Both the position numbers and the translations under genes were made by a program. 62,318 nt of DNA. It comes from an uncultured Verrucomicrobiota bacterium. Lineage in GTDB: Bacteria; Verrucomicrobiota; Verrucomicrobiia; Limisphaerales; UBA9464. Numbering within the stretch: position 1 is the first letter of the stretch; the number at the start of each line of letters is the position of its first letter. Location: assembly GCA_903916195.1 (NCBI GenBank), contig CAIWVP010000081.1, forward strand, positions 1 through 62,318, in the 5' to 3' direction. Below the pieces are notes generated by a model. That model searched no databases. It saw nothing but the letters and a program-made list of their open reading frames with translations, and was not told where the DNA came from. Below, piece after piece: positions 17,117-27,145 of this stretch.

Positions 17117-17680
17117 GTGCTGTTGGCCTTCCACAAACCGTATGGCGTGCTCTCCCAGTTCACGCCCGACGGCTCGCCGAACCGTCCGCTCGCCGGGTTC
17201 GGGTTCCCGCCGCGTGTCTACGCGCTGGGCCGGCTGGACGCCGATTCCGAAGGGCTGCTGCTGTTCAGCGACGAGGCGGGTCTGAACACGCGGTTGCTCG
17301 ATCCGGAGCGCGGACATCCACGCACCTATTGGGCGCAGGTGGAGCGGGTCCCGGGACCCGATGCGCTCGCGCAGCTCCAGCGAGGCGTGGAGATCCAGGG
17401 CTACCGGACGCGCCCTTGCCGCGCGTGGCTGCCGGATCCGCAGCCGTCGGTGCCGCCGCGCGAACCGCCCATCCGTTATCGCAAGAACGTCCCGGACTGC
17501 TGGCTCGCGCTGGAGTTGCACGAGGGCAAGAACCGTCAGGTCCGCCGCATGACCGCCGCGGTGGGACACGCGACGCTGCGGCTCATCCGGGTGCAGATCG
17601 GGGCCTTCGCCTTGGGCGACCTCGCGGAGGGGAAATGGCGCGAACTGACGCCGACGGAACGGCGGCTGGTGTTGGCGTGA
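17117..17680 (+). CDS. RluE-type 23S rRNA pseudouridine synthase
   Basis: A pseudouridine synthase of the RsuA/RluB/E/F family, 187 residues. LLAFHKPYGVLSQF opens the fold, and YALGRLDADSEGLLLFSDEAGL holds the catalytic Asp (GRLDxxSEGLL). KTYWAQV-like HPRTYWAQVERVPG, LELHEGKNRQVRRMTAAVGHATLRLIRVQIG and a short tail follow. There is no S4 domain, as in RluE, which modifies U2457 in E. coli 23S rRNA; the exact target is inferred. The frame is open to 16916, but the upstream part has no similarity, so the GTG at 17117 is the likely start. Confidence 0.86.
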   Translation: MLLAFHKPYGVLSQFTPDGSPNRPLAGFGFPPRVYALGRLDADSEGLLLFSDEAGLNTRLLDPERGHPRTYWAQVERVPGPDALAQLQRGVEIQGYRTRPCRAWLPDPQPSVPPREPPIRYRKNVPDCWLALELHEGKNRQVRRMTAAVGHATLRLIRVQIGAFALGDLAEGKWRELTPTERRLVLA

Positions 17681-17698
17681 GATCGGGGCGGTTTTCGG

Positions 17699-17733
17699 GT
17701 CTCAGGTCTCAGGTCTCAGGTCTCAGGTCTCAC
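17699..17733. repeat. Heptanucleotide tandem repeat (GTCTCAG)
   Basis: Just under five head-to-tail copies of GTCTCAG lie in the gap between the pseudouridine synthase and Nudix genes. The copies are identical apart from the last base. It would be a slippage-prone site. Confidence 0.9.
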
Positions 17734-17782
17734 ATCGCGCGCCTGGCTTGTCCCGGTGCGCTCCGTCTGATCTTCTCTCGCC

Positions 17783-18298
17783 GTGTCTCCGTTGCCGCAC
17801 AAGATCGCCACGCTGCTGTACGCCTTCGATGAGGCGGACGACGTGCTGCTGCTCCAGCGGGCGCAGGAACCGAACCTCGGCCTCTGGTCGCCCCCCGGTG
17901 GCAAGCTCAAGACCGATCTCGGGGAATCGCCCTACGTCTGCGCCTGCCGCGAAGCCTGGGAAGAGACCGGCCTGCGCCTCGCGCCGTCGGATCTCGCGCT
18001 CACCGGCATCGTGAGCGAGCACGGGTTCCTCGGGCAGGCGCACTGGCTGATGTTCCTCTTCGAGGTCCGGCCGCGTCTGCGCGTGCTGCCGCCGCCGCAC
18101 CGTGAAGGCACGTTCGGGTTCTTCGGCCGCGCCGCGCTCGGATCGTTGGCGCTGCCGCCGACGGATCGCGAACAGATCTGGCCGCTGTTCTGGGAGCATC
18201 GCGGCGGGTTCTTCTCCGCGCACTGCCGCTGCCACGCCGGTGGAGAGAACGTGTGGACCCTCGAGGAATCGCGGCCCGGCCCGGGATCCAGGCTCTAG
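17783..18298 (+). CDS. Nudix hydrolase
   Basis: A 171-residue Nudix-fold pyrophosphohydrolase. WSPPGGKLKTDLGESPYVCACREAWEETGL holds the Nudix box (E-x7-RE-x2-EE-x-G), with two extra residues between the first Gly and the first Glu compared with the consensus. The N-terminal KIATLLYAFDEADDVLLLQRAQEPNLG resembles 8-oxo-dGTP/MutT-type members. The substrate cannot be read from the sequence. The start codon is GTG. tadA follows on the same strand 85 bp later. Confidence 0.85.
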   Translation: MSPLPHKIATLLYAFDEADDVLLLQRAQEPNLGLWSPPGGKLKTDLGESPYVCACREAWEETGLRLAPSDLALTGIVSEHGFLGQAHWLMFLFEVRPRLRVLPPPHREGTFGFFGRAALGSLALPPTDREQIWPLFWEHRGGFFSAHCRCHAGGENVWTLEESRPGPGSRL

Positions 18299-18383
18299 AA
18301 GGGGTGGACCCGATCTTCGGGCCGCCTACGAGGCGGATTTCCTTCCAGACATCGGGTCGATCCTGTCAGACCCTTCTCCATCG

Positions 18384-18857
18384 ATGAGCGACCTGGAAGC
18401 GGACGAGATGTTCATGGGCGAGGCCTTGCGACAGGCGATGCGCGCGTACGATGCCGGCGAGGTGCCGGTCGGTGCGGTCGTCGTGCGCGGCGGGAAGGTG
18501 ATCGCGCGGGCCTGGAACCAGGTGGAGATGCTCAAGGACGCCACCGCCCACGCCGAGATGCTGGCGCTGACGATGGCCGAGGACGCCGTGGGCGATTGGC
18601 GACTGACCGATTGCACGCTCTACGTGACCAAGGAGCCGTGCCCGATGTGCGCCGGAGCGCTCGTCCACTGCCGGTTGGCGCGTGTGGTCTTCGGTGCGCC
18701 GGACGCCAAGGGCGGCGCGGCCGGCGGCGCCATGAACCTGCTCCAGTTCCCCACGCTGAACCACCGATGCGACATCACTCCCGGCGTGCGCGGCGACGAA
18801 TGTGCCGGCGTCCTGAAGGCCTTCTTTGCCGAGCGCCGGGCGGAGAAGGGGGATTGA
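18384..18857 (+). CDS. tadA: tRNA-specific adenosine deaminase
   Basis: A 157-residue zinc-dependent deaminase that converts A34 to inosine in tRNA-Arg(ACG). TAHAEMLAL gives the zinc His and catalytic Glu, PCPMCAGALVHCRLARVVFG gives the PCxxC zinc cysteines, and PDAKGGAAGGAMNLL with LNHRCDITPGVRGDECAGVLKAFFAERR is the TadA-specific C-terminal part. The ATG used gives MSDLEADEMFMGEALRQA, matching the family. The upstream open frame overlaps the Nudix gene and is not coding. Confidence 0.94.
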   Translation: MSDLEADEMFMGEALRQAMRAYDAGEVPVGAVVVRGGKVIARAWNQVEMLKDATAHAEMLALTMAEDAVGDWRLTDCTLYVTKEPCPMCAGALVHCRLARVVFGAPDAKGGAAGGAMNLLQFPTLNHRCDITPGVRGDECAGVLKAFFAERRAEKGD

Positions 18858-18928
18858 TCGAGGGGCGCGCGAGACGAGCGATGCTTGCCGCGCCCGCAAG
18901 GCGTCCTACCGATGCTCTCGGAGGACCG

Positions 18929-19255
18929 TCAGCTGACGAGGAGCAGCGATACCTTCTCGCCGCTCTCGTTGCGGGCGAGCCCTTGGGCGCGGGGATCGTT
19001 CACCCGCTTGCCGTCCACGAGGAACTGATAGTGATGGCCTCCGTGACCGAGCGTGACCGAGAGCCCGAAGGAGCCGTCGTAGCCCTTCTTCATCGGATGG
19101 CTCGACGGGCTCCAGTCGTTGAAATCGCCGACGAGGAACACTTCCTTCGCCTGCGGGGCGAGGTGGATGAAATTGATGGGCTTCAACGTCGCCTTGGCCT
19201 GCAGGCGTTGCAGCGGGGAACTCGCGGGACGGAGCGGATGCATGTCGTTGACCAT
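18929..19255 (-). CDS. Small CBM48 (glycogen-binding, isoamylase-N-like) protein
   Basis: A 108-residue single-domain protein. INFIHLAPQAKEVFLVGDFNDWSPSSHPMKKGYDGSFGLSVTLGHGGHHYQFLVDGKRVNDPRA is a classic family 48 carbohydrate-binding fold, like the N-terminal domain of branching enzymes or the AMPK beta subunit. GDFNDW and YQFLVDG hold the usual ligand-facing aromatic residues. No catalytic domain is attached and no glycogen gene is adjacent, so it may be an adaptor or regulator of alpha-glucan metabolism; this is inference. The start MVNDMHPL was chosen over a longer open frame with no similarity. Confidence 0.78.
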   Translation of the reverse strand: MVNDMHPLRPASSPLQRLQAKATLKPINFIHLAPQAKEVFLVGDFNDWSPSSHPMKKGYDGSFGLSVTLGHGGHHYQFLVDGKRVNDPRAQGLARNESGEKVSLLLVS

Positions 19256-19577
19256 TGTGAACGTGTCGGTCGCGATATCGCTGTCCGGGTCGAGCGCGAC
19301 ATCGCGACGGGCTAAAAAGCCGAAGCCCGCGCGCCCCGCAAGCGGAAGTTGGCCGGCGGCCGGTTTATTTTCACCGGAGGCCCGGGACGGGGCCCGCACA
19401 AGTGCAAGTCGGTCGTTTCTGCAAGGCCTCTGCCCGTGCGCGATCCGTACGCTTTGGCTGCGATTTCCAAGGCCTGTTCCGGCGCGGCCCGGGCCTGCGG
19501 AAACCATGGCGAAGGAACGAGCCGCAACACCGGATGTCCAGCCCCCGTGGGCTCCTCGATACGACCTTGCGGTCAGG
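19256..19577. other. Gap without a recognisable gene
   Basis: About 320 bp upstream of the CBM48 gene and downstream of the cytochrome gene (both minus). Short open frames exist on both strands but show no protein family. AAAAAGCC-type and GGCCGGCGGCCGG-type short palindromes are present, but I see no convincing terminator or repeat. Confidence 0.4.
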
Positions 19578-20087
19578 TCACTTCGCGCCCTGATCGATCC
19601 AAGCGCGCACCCGACCGACCTCTTCGGCGGTCAGCGCCTTGGGCATCTTGAAACCGCCCGGACCGCCCGGACCACCCGGTCCGCCTTGAGGGCGATCGCC
19701 GCCGCCTTTGCGTTCGCCGCCGGGACCACCCGGTCCGCCGGGTCCGCCGCGGCCGGGCTTGCGCTTGGGAGGCATCGTCTTCTCCTCGTCGAGACCCGAG
19801 ATAGCGACGACGAGCGCGCTCTCCTTGCTCTTCTTGGGCACCACGACCTTGCCGTCCTCGCCGCCCTTCAGCACCGCGGCCAACGAATCGAGCCGGAGGT
19901 CGCCCTTCTGCTTGTTCTCACCGTGGCAGCCGGTGCAGGAGGCCTCGAACAAGGGTTTGATGTCCTTCTCGAAGGTCAGGCCTTTCTGGGAGGACGGAGG
20001 AGGCAGCTTGCTCAGGTCGGCATCAGCGGATGCGGAGCCGGACAGCGCGATGGCTCCGGCAAGGAACAGGAGAGAGGTGTGCTTCAT
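19578..20087 (-). CDS. Periplasmic c-type cytochrome with Gly/Pro-rich tract
   Basis: A 169-residue exported protein with signal MKHTSLLFLAGAIALSGSASA. The heme motif CTGCH lies in FEKDIKPLFEASCTGCHGENKQKGDLRLDSLAAVLKGG, the Planctomycete cytochrome C pattern (PSCyt1-like), and VVVPKKSKESALVVAISGLDEEKTMPPK is also family-typical. A tract of about 40 residues of GGPG and GGERKGGGDRP repeats interrupts the domain before ALTAEEVGRVRAWIDQGAK, which normally follows the MPP motif directly. Cytochromes of this type accompany periplasmic oxidation systems; the partner is not adjacent. Confidence 0.85.
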   Translation of the reverse strand: MKHTSLLFLAGAIALSGSASADADLSKLPPPSSQKGLTFEKDIKPLFEASCTGCHGENKQKGDLRLDSLAAVLKGGEDGKVVVPKKSKESALVVAISGLDEEKTMPPKRKPGRGGPGGPGGPGGERKGGGDRPQGGPGGPGGPGGFKMPKALTAEEVGRVRAWIDQGAK

Positions 20088-20228
20088 GGGATGATGTCAG
20101 GTGACGCGATCTTGACCGGCGGGGTGGTGGAGCGGTTACGGAGCGATTCCAGGCCGGGGCAGAGCATCGTGCGGGCGGCGGTTCCCGCTTGAGCCGGCGT
20201 CCGCCCGCCGCGATAAAGCGCGTCTCCG

Positions 20229-21509
20229 ATGAACATCTTCGAAGACCTCCAGTGGCGCGGCCTCGTGTCCGATTGCACCGATACCGAGGCGCTGCGGCAG
20301 CGGCTCGCGACGGGAGCGGTGACGCTCTACTGCGGGTTCGACCCCACGGCGGACTCGCTGCACGTCGGCAGCCTCGTGCCTTTGATCACGCTCCGGCGCT
20401 TCCAGGACGCGGGGCACATCCCCATCGCGGTCGCGGGCGGCGCGACCGGCAGCATCGGCGACCCGAGCGGCAAGACCGCCGAGCGCCAGCTGCTCACCAA
20501 GGAGAACATCGCTGCCAACGTCGCCGGCGTGCGCCCGCAGCTCGCACGGCTGCTCGATTTCACGGCCTCGCCCAACACCGCCCGTCTGGTCGACAACGCG
20601 GATTGGACGGACGGCATCAGCTTCATCGGTTTCCTGCGCGACATCGGGAAGCATTTCACGGTGAACCAGATGGTCGCCAAGGAATCCGTGCGCGCCCGGA
20701 TGGAGGACCGGGAGGTCGGCATCAGCTACACGGAGTTCAGCTACATGCTGCTCCAGGCCTTCGATTTCTACGTGCTCTGCCGCGACCAGGGCTGCGACCT
20801 GCAGATCGGCGGCTCGGACCAGTGGGGCAACATCACCGCGGGCATCGACCTCATCCGCAAGAAGCTCGGCAAACCGGCGTTCGGACTGACCTTGCCGCTG
20901 ATCACCAAGGCGGACGGCACGAAGTTCGGCAAGACCGAGTCGGGGACCGTCTGGCTCGACCCGCGCCGCACCAGCGTCTACCGCTTCTACCAGTTCTGGG
21001 TCAACGCGGACGACCGGGACGTCCTCCGCCATCTCAAGTTCTTCACCTTCCTCGGCCGCGAGGAGATCGAGGCGCTCGAAGCGCGGCACACGGCGGACCC
21101 CGGTGCGCGCGTCGCGCACAAGGCGCTGGCGAAGGCCGTCACCGACCTGCTGCACGGCGAGGCGGCGACGCTGGAGGCCGTCCGCGCGAGCGAGATCCTC
21201 TTCGGCGGCGGGCTCGACGGCATCGGCGAGGGCACGTTCGGCGACATCGTGGGCGAGGTGCCGACGAAGGACATCGAAGCCGCGAAGCTCGCCGGGCCCG
21301 GCCTGTCGCTGGTGGAGCTCTTCGTCCACGCCGGCCTCGCGCCCAGCAAAGGACAGGCGCGGAAAGATCTCGAGGGCGGCGGACTCTATCTCAACAACAT
21401 CCGCGTCACGGACATCGCGGGATCGGCCACGGCCGCCGACCTGCTGTTCGGCAAGCACCTGCTGTTGCGGAAGGGCAAACGCAACTACGTCGTCGTCACC
21501 GCGCGTTGA
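20229..21509 (+). CDS. tyrS: Tyrosyl-tRNA synthetase
   Basis: A 426-residue class I aminoacyl-tRNA synthetase that charges tRNA-Tyr. [19 protein letters not shown] carries the HIGH-like motif (HVGS), [13 protein letters not shown] is typical of bacterial Tyr[29 protein letters not shown] lines the tyrosine pocket and [13 protein letters not shown] replaces KMSKS. The C-terminal S4-like RNA-binding domain is seen in [33 protein letters not shown]. Length and start agree with the family. Confidence 0.96.
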   Translation: MNIFEDLQWRGLVSDCTDTEALRQRLATGAVTLYCGFDPTADSLHVGSLVPLITLRRFQDAGHIPIAVAGGATGSIGDPSGKTAERQLLTKENIAANVAGVRPQLARLLDFTASPNTARLVDNADWTDGISFIGFLRDIGKHFTVNQMVAKESVRARMEDREVGISYTEFSYMLLQAFDFYVLCRDQGCDLQIGGSDQWGNITAGIDLIRKKLGKPAFGLTLPLITKADGTKFGKTESGTVWLDPRRTSVYRFYQFWVNADDRDVLRHLKFFTFLGREEIEALEARHTADPGARVAHKALAKAVTDLLHGEAATLEAVRASEILFGGGLDGIGEGTFGDIVGEVPTKDIEAAKLAGPGLSLVELFVHAGLAPSKGQARKDLEGGGLYLNNIRVTDIAGSATAADLLFGKHLLLRKGKRNYVVVTAR

Positions 21510-21606
21510 AGGAGGACGTGCGTTTGGGATAGCCGGCCGTGCCTCCGCGGCATGGTTGTCCGGCGGGCCTTGGACCAACGTCATCGCATCCCGTAAAAAG
21601 AATCGT

Positions 21607-22422
21607 ATGCGCACCCCCTTCCTCCGTTCCGCCCAGCGCGGCGCATTCACGCTCATCGAGCTGTTGGTCGTCATCGCCATCATCGCGATCCTCGCGGGCA
21701 TGTTGTTGCCGGCGCTGGGCAAGGCGAAGGGCAAGGCGCTCGCGACCGCCTGCCTGAACAACCAGCGCCAGATGGGCCTCGCGACCCTCATGTATGTGGG
21801 GGACTTCAAGGCCTATCCGGGCGCGATCGACGCCCGCAACACGGTCGATGGCAAAGCCAACCCGGGATACTTCTCGTACATCTGGGTCAACCGGCTCTTC
21901 TCGCAGATGGGCACCAACCGGGCCGCGTTCTGGTGCCCGGCGAACAAGCCGGACTCGAAGTGGGACACGAACGTGAACAAGACCCTCAAGGGCCAGCTCG
22001 AGTACATCGGTTCGCCGGTCTTCTCGAAGGGCGCGGCCGCCTTCAGCTACGGCTACAACGATTGGGGGCTCCGCGCACCCGGCGCGCTGCCCCAGCTCGG
22101 CTTGGGCGGCGACATCGGCGTCGTCCCCGAGGTCCGGGAGAGCGCGGTCGTGTCGCCGAGCTCGATGATCATGTTGGCCGACAGCAAGACGGACGCCAGC
22201 TGGGACGGCAACATCGACCCCAAGGAGTCCGACCAATGGCCGGCGAAGCGCCACAACCAACGCAGCAACTTCATGTTCGCTGATGGCCATGCCGAATCCG
22301 CCCTACGCAAGGAGACCGTCAACCCGAAGAACGTCGATTGGCGGCGGCGTTGGAACAATGACAACGACCCGCACCTCGAGATCGGGAACTGGACGCCGGA
22401 CGACGGGAAATCGAAGGACTGA
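21607..22422 (+). CDS. Prepilin-type N-terminal methylation domain protein (type II pseudopilin-like)
   Basis: A 271-residue exported protein. The leader [31 protein letters not shown] is a type IV prepilin signal with Glu at +5 after cleavage before Phe. The residue at -1 is Ala, a variant seen in related phyla. The rest is an extended beta-rich domain ending with [19 protein letters not shown], the H-x9-DG-like ending common to the large verrucomicrobial and planctomycete pseudopilin families (DUF1559-like). Function is unknown. Members occur in dozens of copies per genome. The ATG directly precedes the leader. Confidence 0.85.
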   Translation: MRTPFLRSAQRGAFTLIELLVVIAIIAILAGMLLPALGKAKGKALATACLNNQRQMGLATLMYVGDFKAYPGAIDARNTVDGKANPGYFSYIWVNRLFSQMGTNRAAFWCPANKPDSKWDTNVNKTLKGQLEYIGSPVFSKGAAAFSYGYNDWGLRAPGALPQLGLGGDIGVVPEVRESAVVSPSSMIMLADSKTDASWDGNIDPKESDQWPAKRHNQRSNFMFADGHAESALRKETVNPKNVDWRRRWNNDNDPHLEIGNWTPDDGKSKD

Positions 22423-22509
22423 ACGGTCGCGGTTATCTGCGGAGCAGGCGGCCGGAGTTCCGACGCCTTCGTTGCCAACGCGCCCTTCGCTTGCGAACTT
22501 CGCCGGGTC

Positions 22510-23874
22510 ATGGGTGCCCGAACCGAACTCCGAACCCTGCTCGCCAAGGCGTCGCCGTTGCGCTCCGGCGACCAGTTGGCCGGCCTTGCCGCACGGACCC
22601 AGGAGGAGCGCGTTCGGGCCCAGATGGAGCTCGCGGACACCGCGCTCCAGCGGTTCCTGGATGAACCCGTGGTGCCCTACGAGTCCGACGAGGTCACGCG
22701 GCTGATCGTCGACACGCATGACCAGGCGGCGTTCGCACCGGTCCGTGGCCTGAGCGTCGGGCAGTTCCGGGAACATCTGTTGGCCTACGGGACGGGGCCC
22801 GCCGAGCTTCGCGCCCTCGCTCCGGGCATCACGCCCGAGATGGCGGCCGCGGTGAGCAAGCTGATGGGCAACCAGGACCTCGTCCTGGTCGCGAAGAAGA
22901 TCTCGGTGGTGACGCGTTTCCGGAACACCTTGGGCCTGCCCGGGCATCTCGCGGTCCGGCTCCAGCCGAACCATCCGACCGACGACCCGCGCGCCATCGC
23001 CGCGAGCACGCTCGACGGCCTGCTCATGGGCGCCGGTGATGCGGTCATCGGGATCAACCCGGCATCGGACAACGTCGCGTCGCTCGAGCATCTCGTGAGG
23101 CTGATCGACGAGTTGGTCACGACCTACGGCATCCCGACCCAATCCTGCGTGCTCGGCCACGTGACGACGCAGATCGCCGCGATCGCGCGCGGCGTGCCGG
23201 TGGACCTCGTGTTCCAGAGCATCGCCGGGACGCAGACGGCGAACGCCAGCTTCGGCGTCGACCTCAAGCTCCTCGGCGAGGCGCGCGCGGCCGCGTTGTC
23301 GCTCAAGCGCGGCACCGTGGGCGACGACGTGATGTACTTCGAGACCGGGCAAGGCTCCTGCCTTTCGGCCGACGCGCACCACGGCGTGGACCAGCAGACA
23401 TTGGAGGCCCGGGCCTACGCGGTCGCGCGCGCCTTCTCGCCGCTGCTCGTGAACACGGTCGTCGGGTTCATCGGCCCGGAGTATCTCGCGGACGGCAAGC
23501 AGATCATCCGGGCCGGGTTGGAGGACCACTTCTGCGGCAAGCTGCTCGGCCTGCCGATGGGCTGCGACGTCTGCCACACCAACCACGCCGCCGCCGACCA
23601 GGACGACATGGATGTCTTGCTGACGCTGCTCGGCGTCGCCGGCGTGAACTACATCATGGGGGTGCCGGGAGCCGACGACATCATGCTCAGCTACCAATCC
23701 ACGAGCTTCCACGACGCGCATTATGTGCGGCAGGTGCTCGGCGCGAAGCCCGCGCCGGAGTTCGCCGCGTGGTTGGAGCGGATGGGGATCTCGGGGGCGG
23801 ACGGGAAACTGCGCGCCACCGCGGGGGATTCCGCGCTGCTCCGGCACCGGTTGCTCACCTCGTCCGCGCGCTGA
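22510..23874 (+). CDS. eutB: Ethanolamine ammonia-lyase large subunit
   Basis: The large, cobalamin-dependent catalytic subunit of ethanolamine ammonia-lyase, which converts ethanolamine to acetaldehyde and ammonia. It is 454 residues, as in E. coli. RLQPN (substrate Arg), IFQS-like LVFQSIAG, YFETGQGSCLSA (active-site Glu) and TNHAAADQDDMDVLLTLLGVAGVNYIMGVPGADDIMLSYQ align with the known barrel. The N-terminus LLAKASPLRSGDQLAGLAA fits the family start. The small subunit gene eutC is normally directly downstream, but here an amidase follows after 59 bp and no eut gene is near. Confidence 0.93.
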   Translation: MGARTELRTLLAKASPLRSGDQLAGLAARTQEERVRAQMELADTALQRFLDEPVVPYESDEVTRLIVDTHDQAAFAPVRGLSVGQFREHLLAYGTGPAELRALAPGITPEMAAAVSKLMGNQDLVLVAKKISVVTRFRNTLGLPGHLAVRLQPNHPTDDPRAIAASTLDGLLMGAGDAVIGINPASDNVASLEHLVRLIDELVTTYGIPTQSCVLGHVTTQIAAIARGVPVDLVFQSIAGTQTANASFGVDLKLLGEARAAALSLKRGTVGDDVMYFETGQGSCLSADAHHGVDQQTLEARAYAVARAFSPLLVNTVVGFIGPEYLADGKQIIRAGLEDHFCGKLLGLPMGCDVCHTNHAAADQDDMDVLLTLLGVAGVNYIMGVPGADDIMLSYQSTSFHDAHYVRQVLGAKPAPEFAAWLERMGISGADGKLRATAGDSALLRHRLLTSSAR

Positions 23875-23933
23875 AAACGCGCCGGGGTGTTTCCCGCTTG
23901 TGCGCGCCCGGGCGGTCCGCTTAATCGCGCGCC

Positions 23934-25004
<1,071 letters not shown>

Positions 25005-25049
25005 GTGTTTGCGCTTTTGCCGAGACCGGGCCGCTCACATGCTCCGCGC

Positions 25050-26015
25050 GTGAACAAACCAGTCCTCGTCACCGGCGGCGCCGGGTTCATCGGCTCGCAT
25101 CTGACGGAGCGGTTGCTCGCCGACGGAGCGTCGGTGGTGGTCATCGACGACCTGTCCACGGGCAGCTTGGACAACCTTCGCGCGGTGGCCGGCCACCCGG
25201 GCCTGCGGGTGGTCGGGTCGAAGGTCTCCGAGTTCGCCGACCTCGCCGGCCTGGTCGCCGGATGCGGCTTCATCTTCCATCTCGCGGCGGCGGTCGGCGT
25301 CGAGTTGGTGGTGAGATCCCCGATCCGCACCATCGAGACGAACCTGCGCGAGACCGAAGCGGTCCTGGCCGCGGCCGCGCCGGCAGGCGTCCCCTTGTTG
25401 CTCGCATCGACCTCGGAGGTCTACGGCAAGAGCCCGAAGATGGTGTTCAGCGAGGAGGACGACCTGTTGATCGGGCCGCCGACGCTCGGACGCTGGAGCT
25501 ACGCCTGCTCGAAGCTGATGGACGAGTTCTTGGCGCTCGCGCACATGCGGGAACGCGGCCTGCCGGTCACGATCGTCCGGCTCTTCAACACCGTCGGCCC
25601 GCGGCAGACCGGCCGGCACGGGATGGTGCTGCCCCGCTTCGTGGACGCGGCCAAGGCCGGCCGGCCGCTCCGCGTCTACGGCGACGGGTTGCAGACACGG
25701 TGCTTTTGTCATGTGGCGGACACGGTGGAAGCCTTGGTCCGGTTGCGAGCGTGCGACGCGGCCCGGGGCGAGGTCATCAACGTGGGCCACGACGAACCGG
25801 TGAGCATCCGCGAGTTGGCCGCACGGGTGATCCAGACGCTCGGGACCGGTTCGGTGGTCGAGTTCGTCAGCTACGAACAAGCCTACGCCCCCGGGTTCGA
25901 GGACATGAGGAACCGTCGCCCGGCGCTCGAGAAACTGGCCCGCCTGACGGGGTTCCGTCCGGAGCGTTCGCTCCAGGAGATCATCCAGCAGGTCGCTGCC
26001 ACCCCCTCGGTGTAG
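25050..26015 (+). CDS. NAD-dependent sugar-nucleotide epimerase/dehydratase
   Basis: An extended short-chain dehydrogenase of 321 residues acting on nucleotide sugars. PVLVTGGAGFIGSHLTERLL is the NAD-binding GxxGxxG motif, STSEVYGKS gives the catalytic Ser, YACSKLMDEFLAL the YxxxK pair, and VRLFNTVGPRQTGRHGMVLPRFV the typical substrate-side loop. The sequence is closest in layout to UDP-glucuronate decarboxylase or UDP-glucose 4-epimerase-like enzymes; the product cannot be fixed. GTG start (VNKPVLVTGG). It begins 45 bp after the amidase gene on the same strand, consistent with a cell-envelope role. Confidence 0.87.
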   Translation: MNKPVLVTGGAGFIGSHLTERLLADGASVVVIDDLSTGSLDNLRAVAGHPGLRVVGSKVSEFADLAGLVAGCGFIFHLAAAVGVELVVRSPIRTIETNLRETEAVLAAAAPAGVPLLLASTSEVYGKSPKMVFSEEDDLLIGPPTLGRWSYACSKLMDEFLALAHMRERGLPVTIVRLFNTVGPRQTGRHGMVLPRFVDAAKAGRPLRVYGDGLQTRCFCHVADTVEALVRLRACDAARGEVINVGHDEPVSIRELAARVIQTLGTGSVVEFVSYEQAYAPGFEDMRNRRPALEKLARLTGFRPERSLQEIIQQVAATPSV

Positions 26016-26077
26016 GTCTCGCAGAAGGCGGCTCCGGTCGTACCGGGTCGGCTGCCTGCCTCGCCCACCTCGCCTCC

Positions 26078-27016
26078 TCAATGCGGCCGTCGGCCCGCGG
26101 TGAGGAAGTCGAGGTAGTAGACCAAGCGGTCCTTCATCTCCTTGCGGGAGACGATGGCGTCGATCAACCCGTGCTTCTGCAGGAACTCGGCCGTCTGGAA
26201 ACCTTCGGGCAGCTCGGCTTGCGTGGTGTCCTTGATGACGCGTGCGCCGGCGAATCCGATGCCGGCCTTGGGCTCGGCGAGGATGAGGTCCCCGATGGTC
26301 GCGAAGCTGGCGATGACTCCGGCGTAGGTCGGGTCGGTCAGCACGGAGATATAAGGGAGCTTGTGCTTGGCGTGGTAGGCCAGCGCTCCGCAGGTCTTGG
26401 CCATCTGCATCAGGCTGAACATGCCCTCGTACATGCGGGCACCGCCGCTCGCCGAGATGATGACCACCGGGAGCCCCCGGTCGGTCCCGATCTCGATGAG
26501 ACGGGTGAGCTTCTCGCCGACGACCGAGCCCATGGATCCGCCGAGGAAGGAGAAATCCATCACGCCGAGCGCGACCCGGTGGTGGCCGATCCGCCCGATG
26601 CCGGTGACGACGGCGTCCTTGAGCAGCGGCGATTTCTTCCGGTTGGCGGCGAGCTTGGACTCGTAGCTGGCGGCACCGGTGAACTGGAGCACGTCGACCG
26701 CCTCCATCTGGGCATCCATCTCCTCGAACGAGCAGGTCTCGACCAAGGAGTGGATGCGTTCGCGCGACGCGATCGGGAAGTGGTGCCCGCACTTCGGGCA
26801 GACCTTCAGGTTGTCGTCCAACTCCTTGTCGTAGATGAGCTCCTCGCACTCCGGGCAGCGGATCCAGAGCCCCTCGGGCATGTCGCGTTTGCGGGACTTC
26901 GGCGAGAGCTTCGGCTTGGTCAGGAAGGTCGTCTCCGGGCTCTTCGGCGGCGGCGTGACCGCCGGCTCGACCGGGTCGGTGACGACGGATTTTTTCTTGA
27001 GGGCTCTGGAAGGCAT
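26078..27016 (-). CDS. accD: Acetyl-CoA carboxylase carboxyltransferase subunit beta
   Basis: A 312-residue subunit that transfers carboxyl groups from biotin to acetyl-CoA, the first step of fatty-acid synthesis. The zinc ribbon is CPECEELIYDKELDDNLKVCPKC (C-x2-C ... C-x2-C). The crotonase-like core has GIGRIGHHRVALGVMDFSFLGGSMGSVVGEKLTRL, SASGGARMYEGMFSLMQMAKT and DPTYAGVIASFA. A basic N-terminal extension of about 45 residues (MPSRALKKKSV) precedes the zinc motif. accA is not in the window. Confidence 0.95.
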   Translation of the reverse strand: MPSRALKKKSVVTDPVEPAVTPPPKSPETTFLTKPKLSPKSRKRDMPEGLWIRCPECEELIYDKELDDNLKVCPKCGHHFPIASRERIHSLVETCSFEEMDAQMEAVDVLQFTGAASYESKLAANRKKSPLLKDAVVTGIGRIGHHRVALGVMDFSFLGGSMGSVVGEKLTRLIEIGTDRGLPVVIISASGGARMYEGMFSLMQMAKTCGALAYHAKHKLPYISVLTDPTYAGVIASFATIGDLILAEPKAGIGFAGARVIKDTTQAELPEGFQTAEFLQKHGLIDAIVSRKEMKDRLVYYLDFLTAGRRPH

Positions 27017-27145
27017 GGACTCAGGCCGTGGTGGCGGCTTCGGCGGCAAAGGGGATAACAGGCCGGAAGGACCTTGGCCAGCGTGAGGAATCCGGAGCAG
27101 GCAAGGACCGGTCTCTCCACCGCGGCCTTGGGCGGATGCGGCCGT

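Noticed and set aside
22423-23933. A eutC gene hidden near eutB
   Set aside because: All three frames on both strands between the pseudopilin gene and the amidase were considered; no small-subunit motif was seen.
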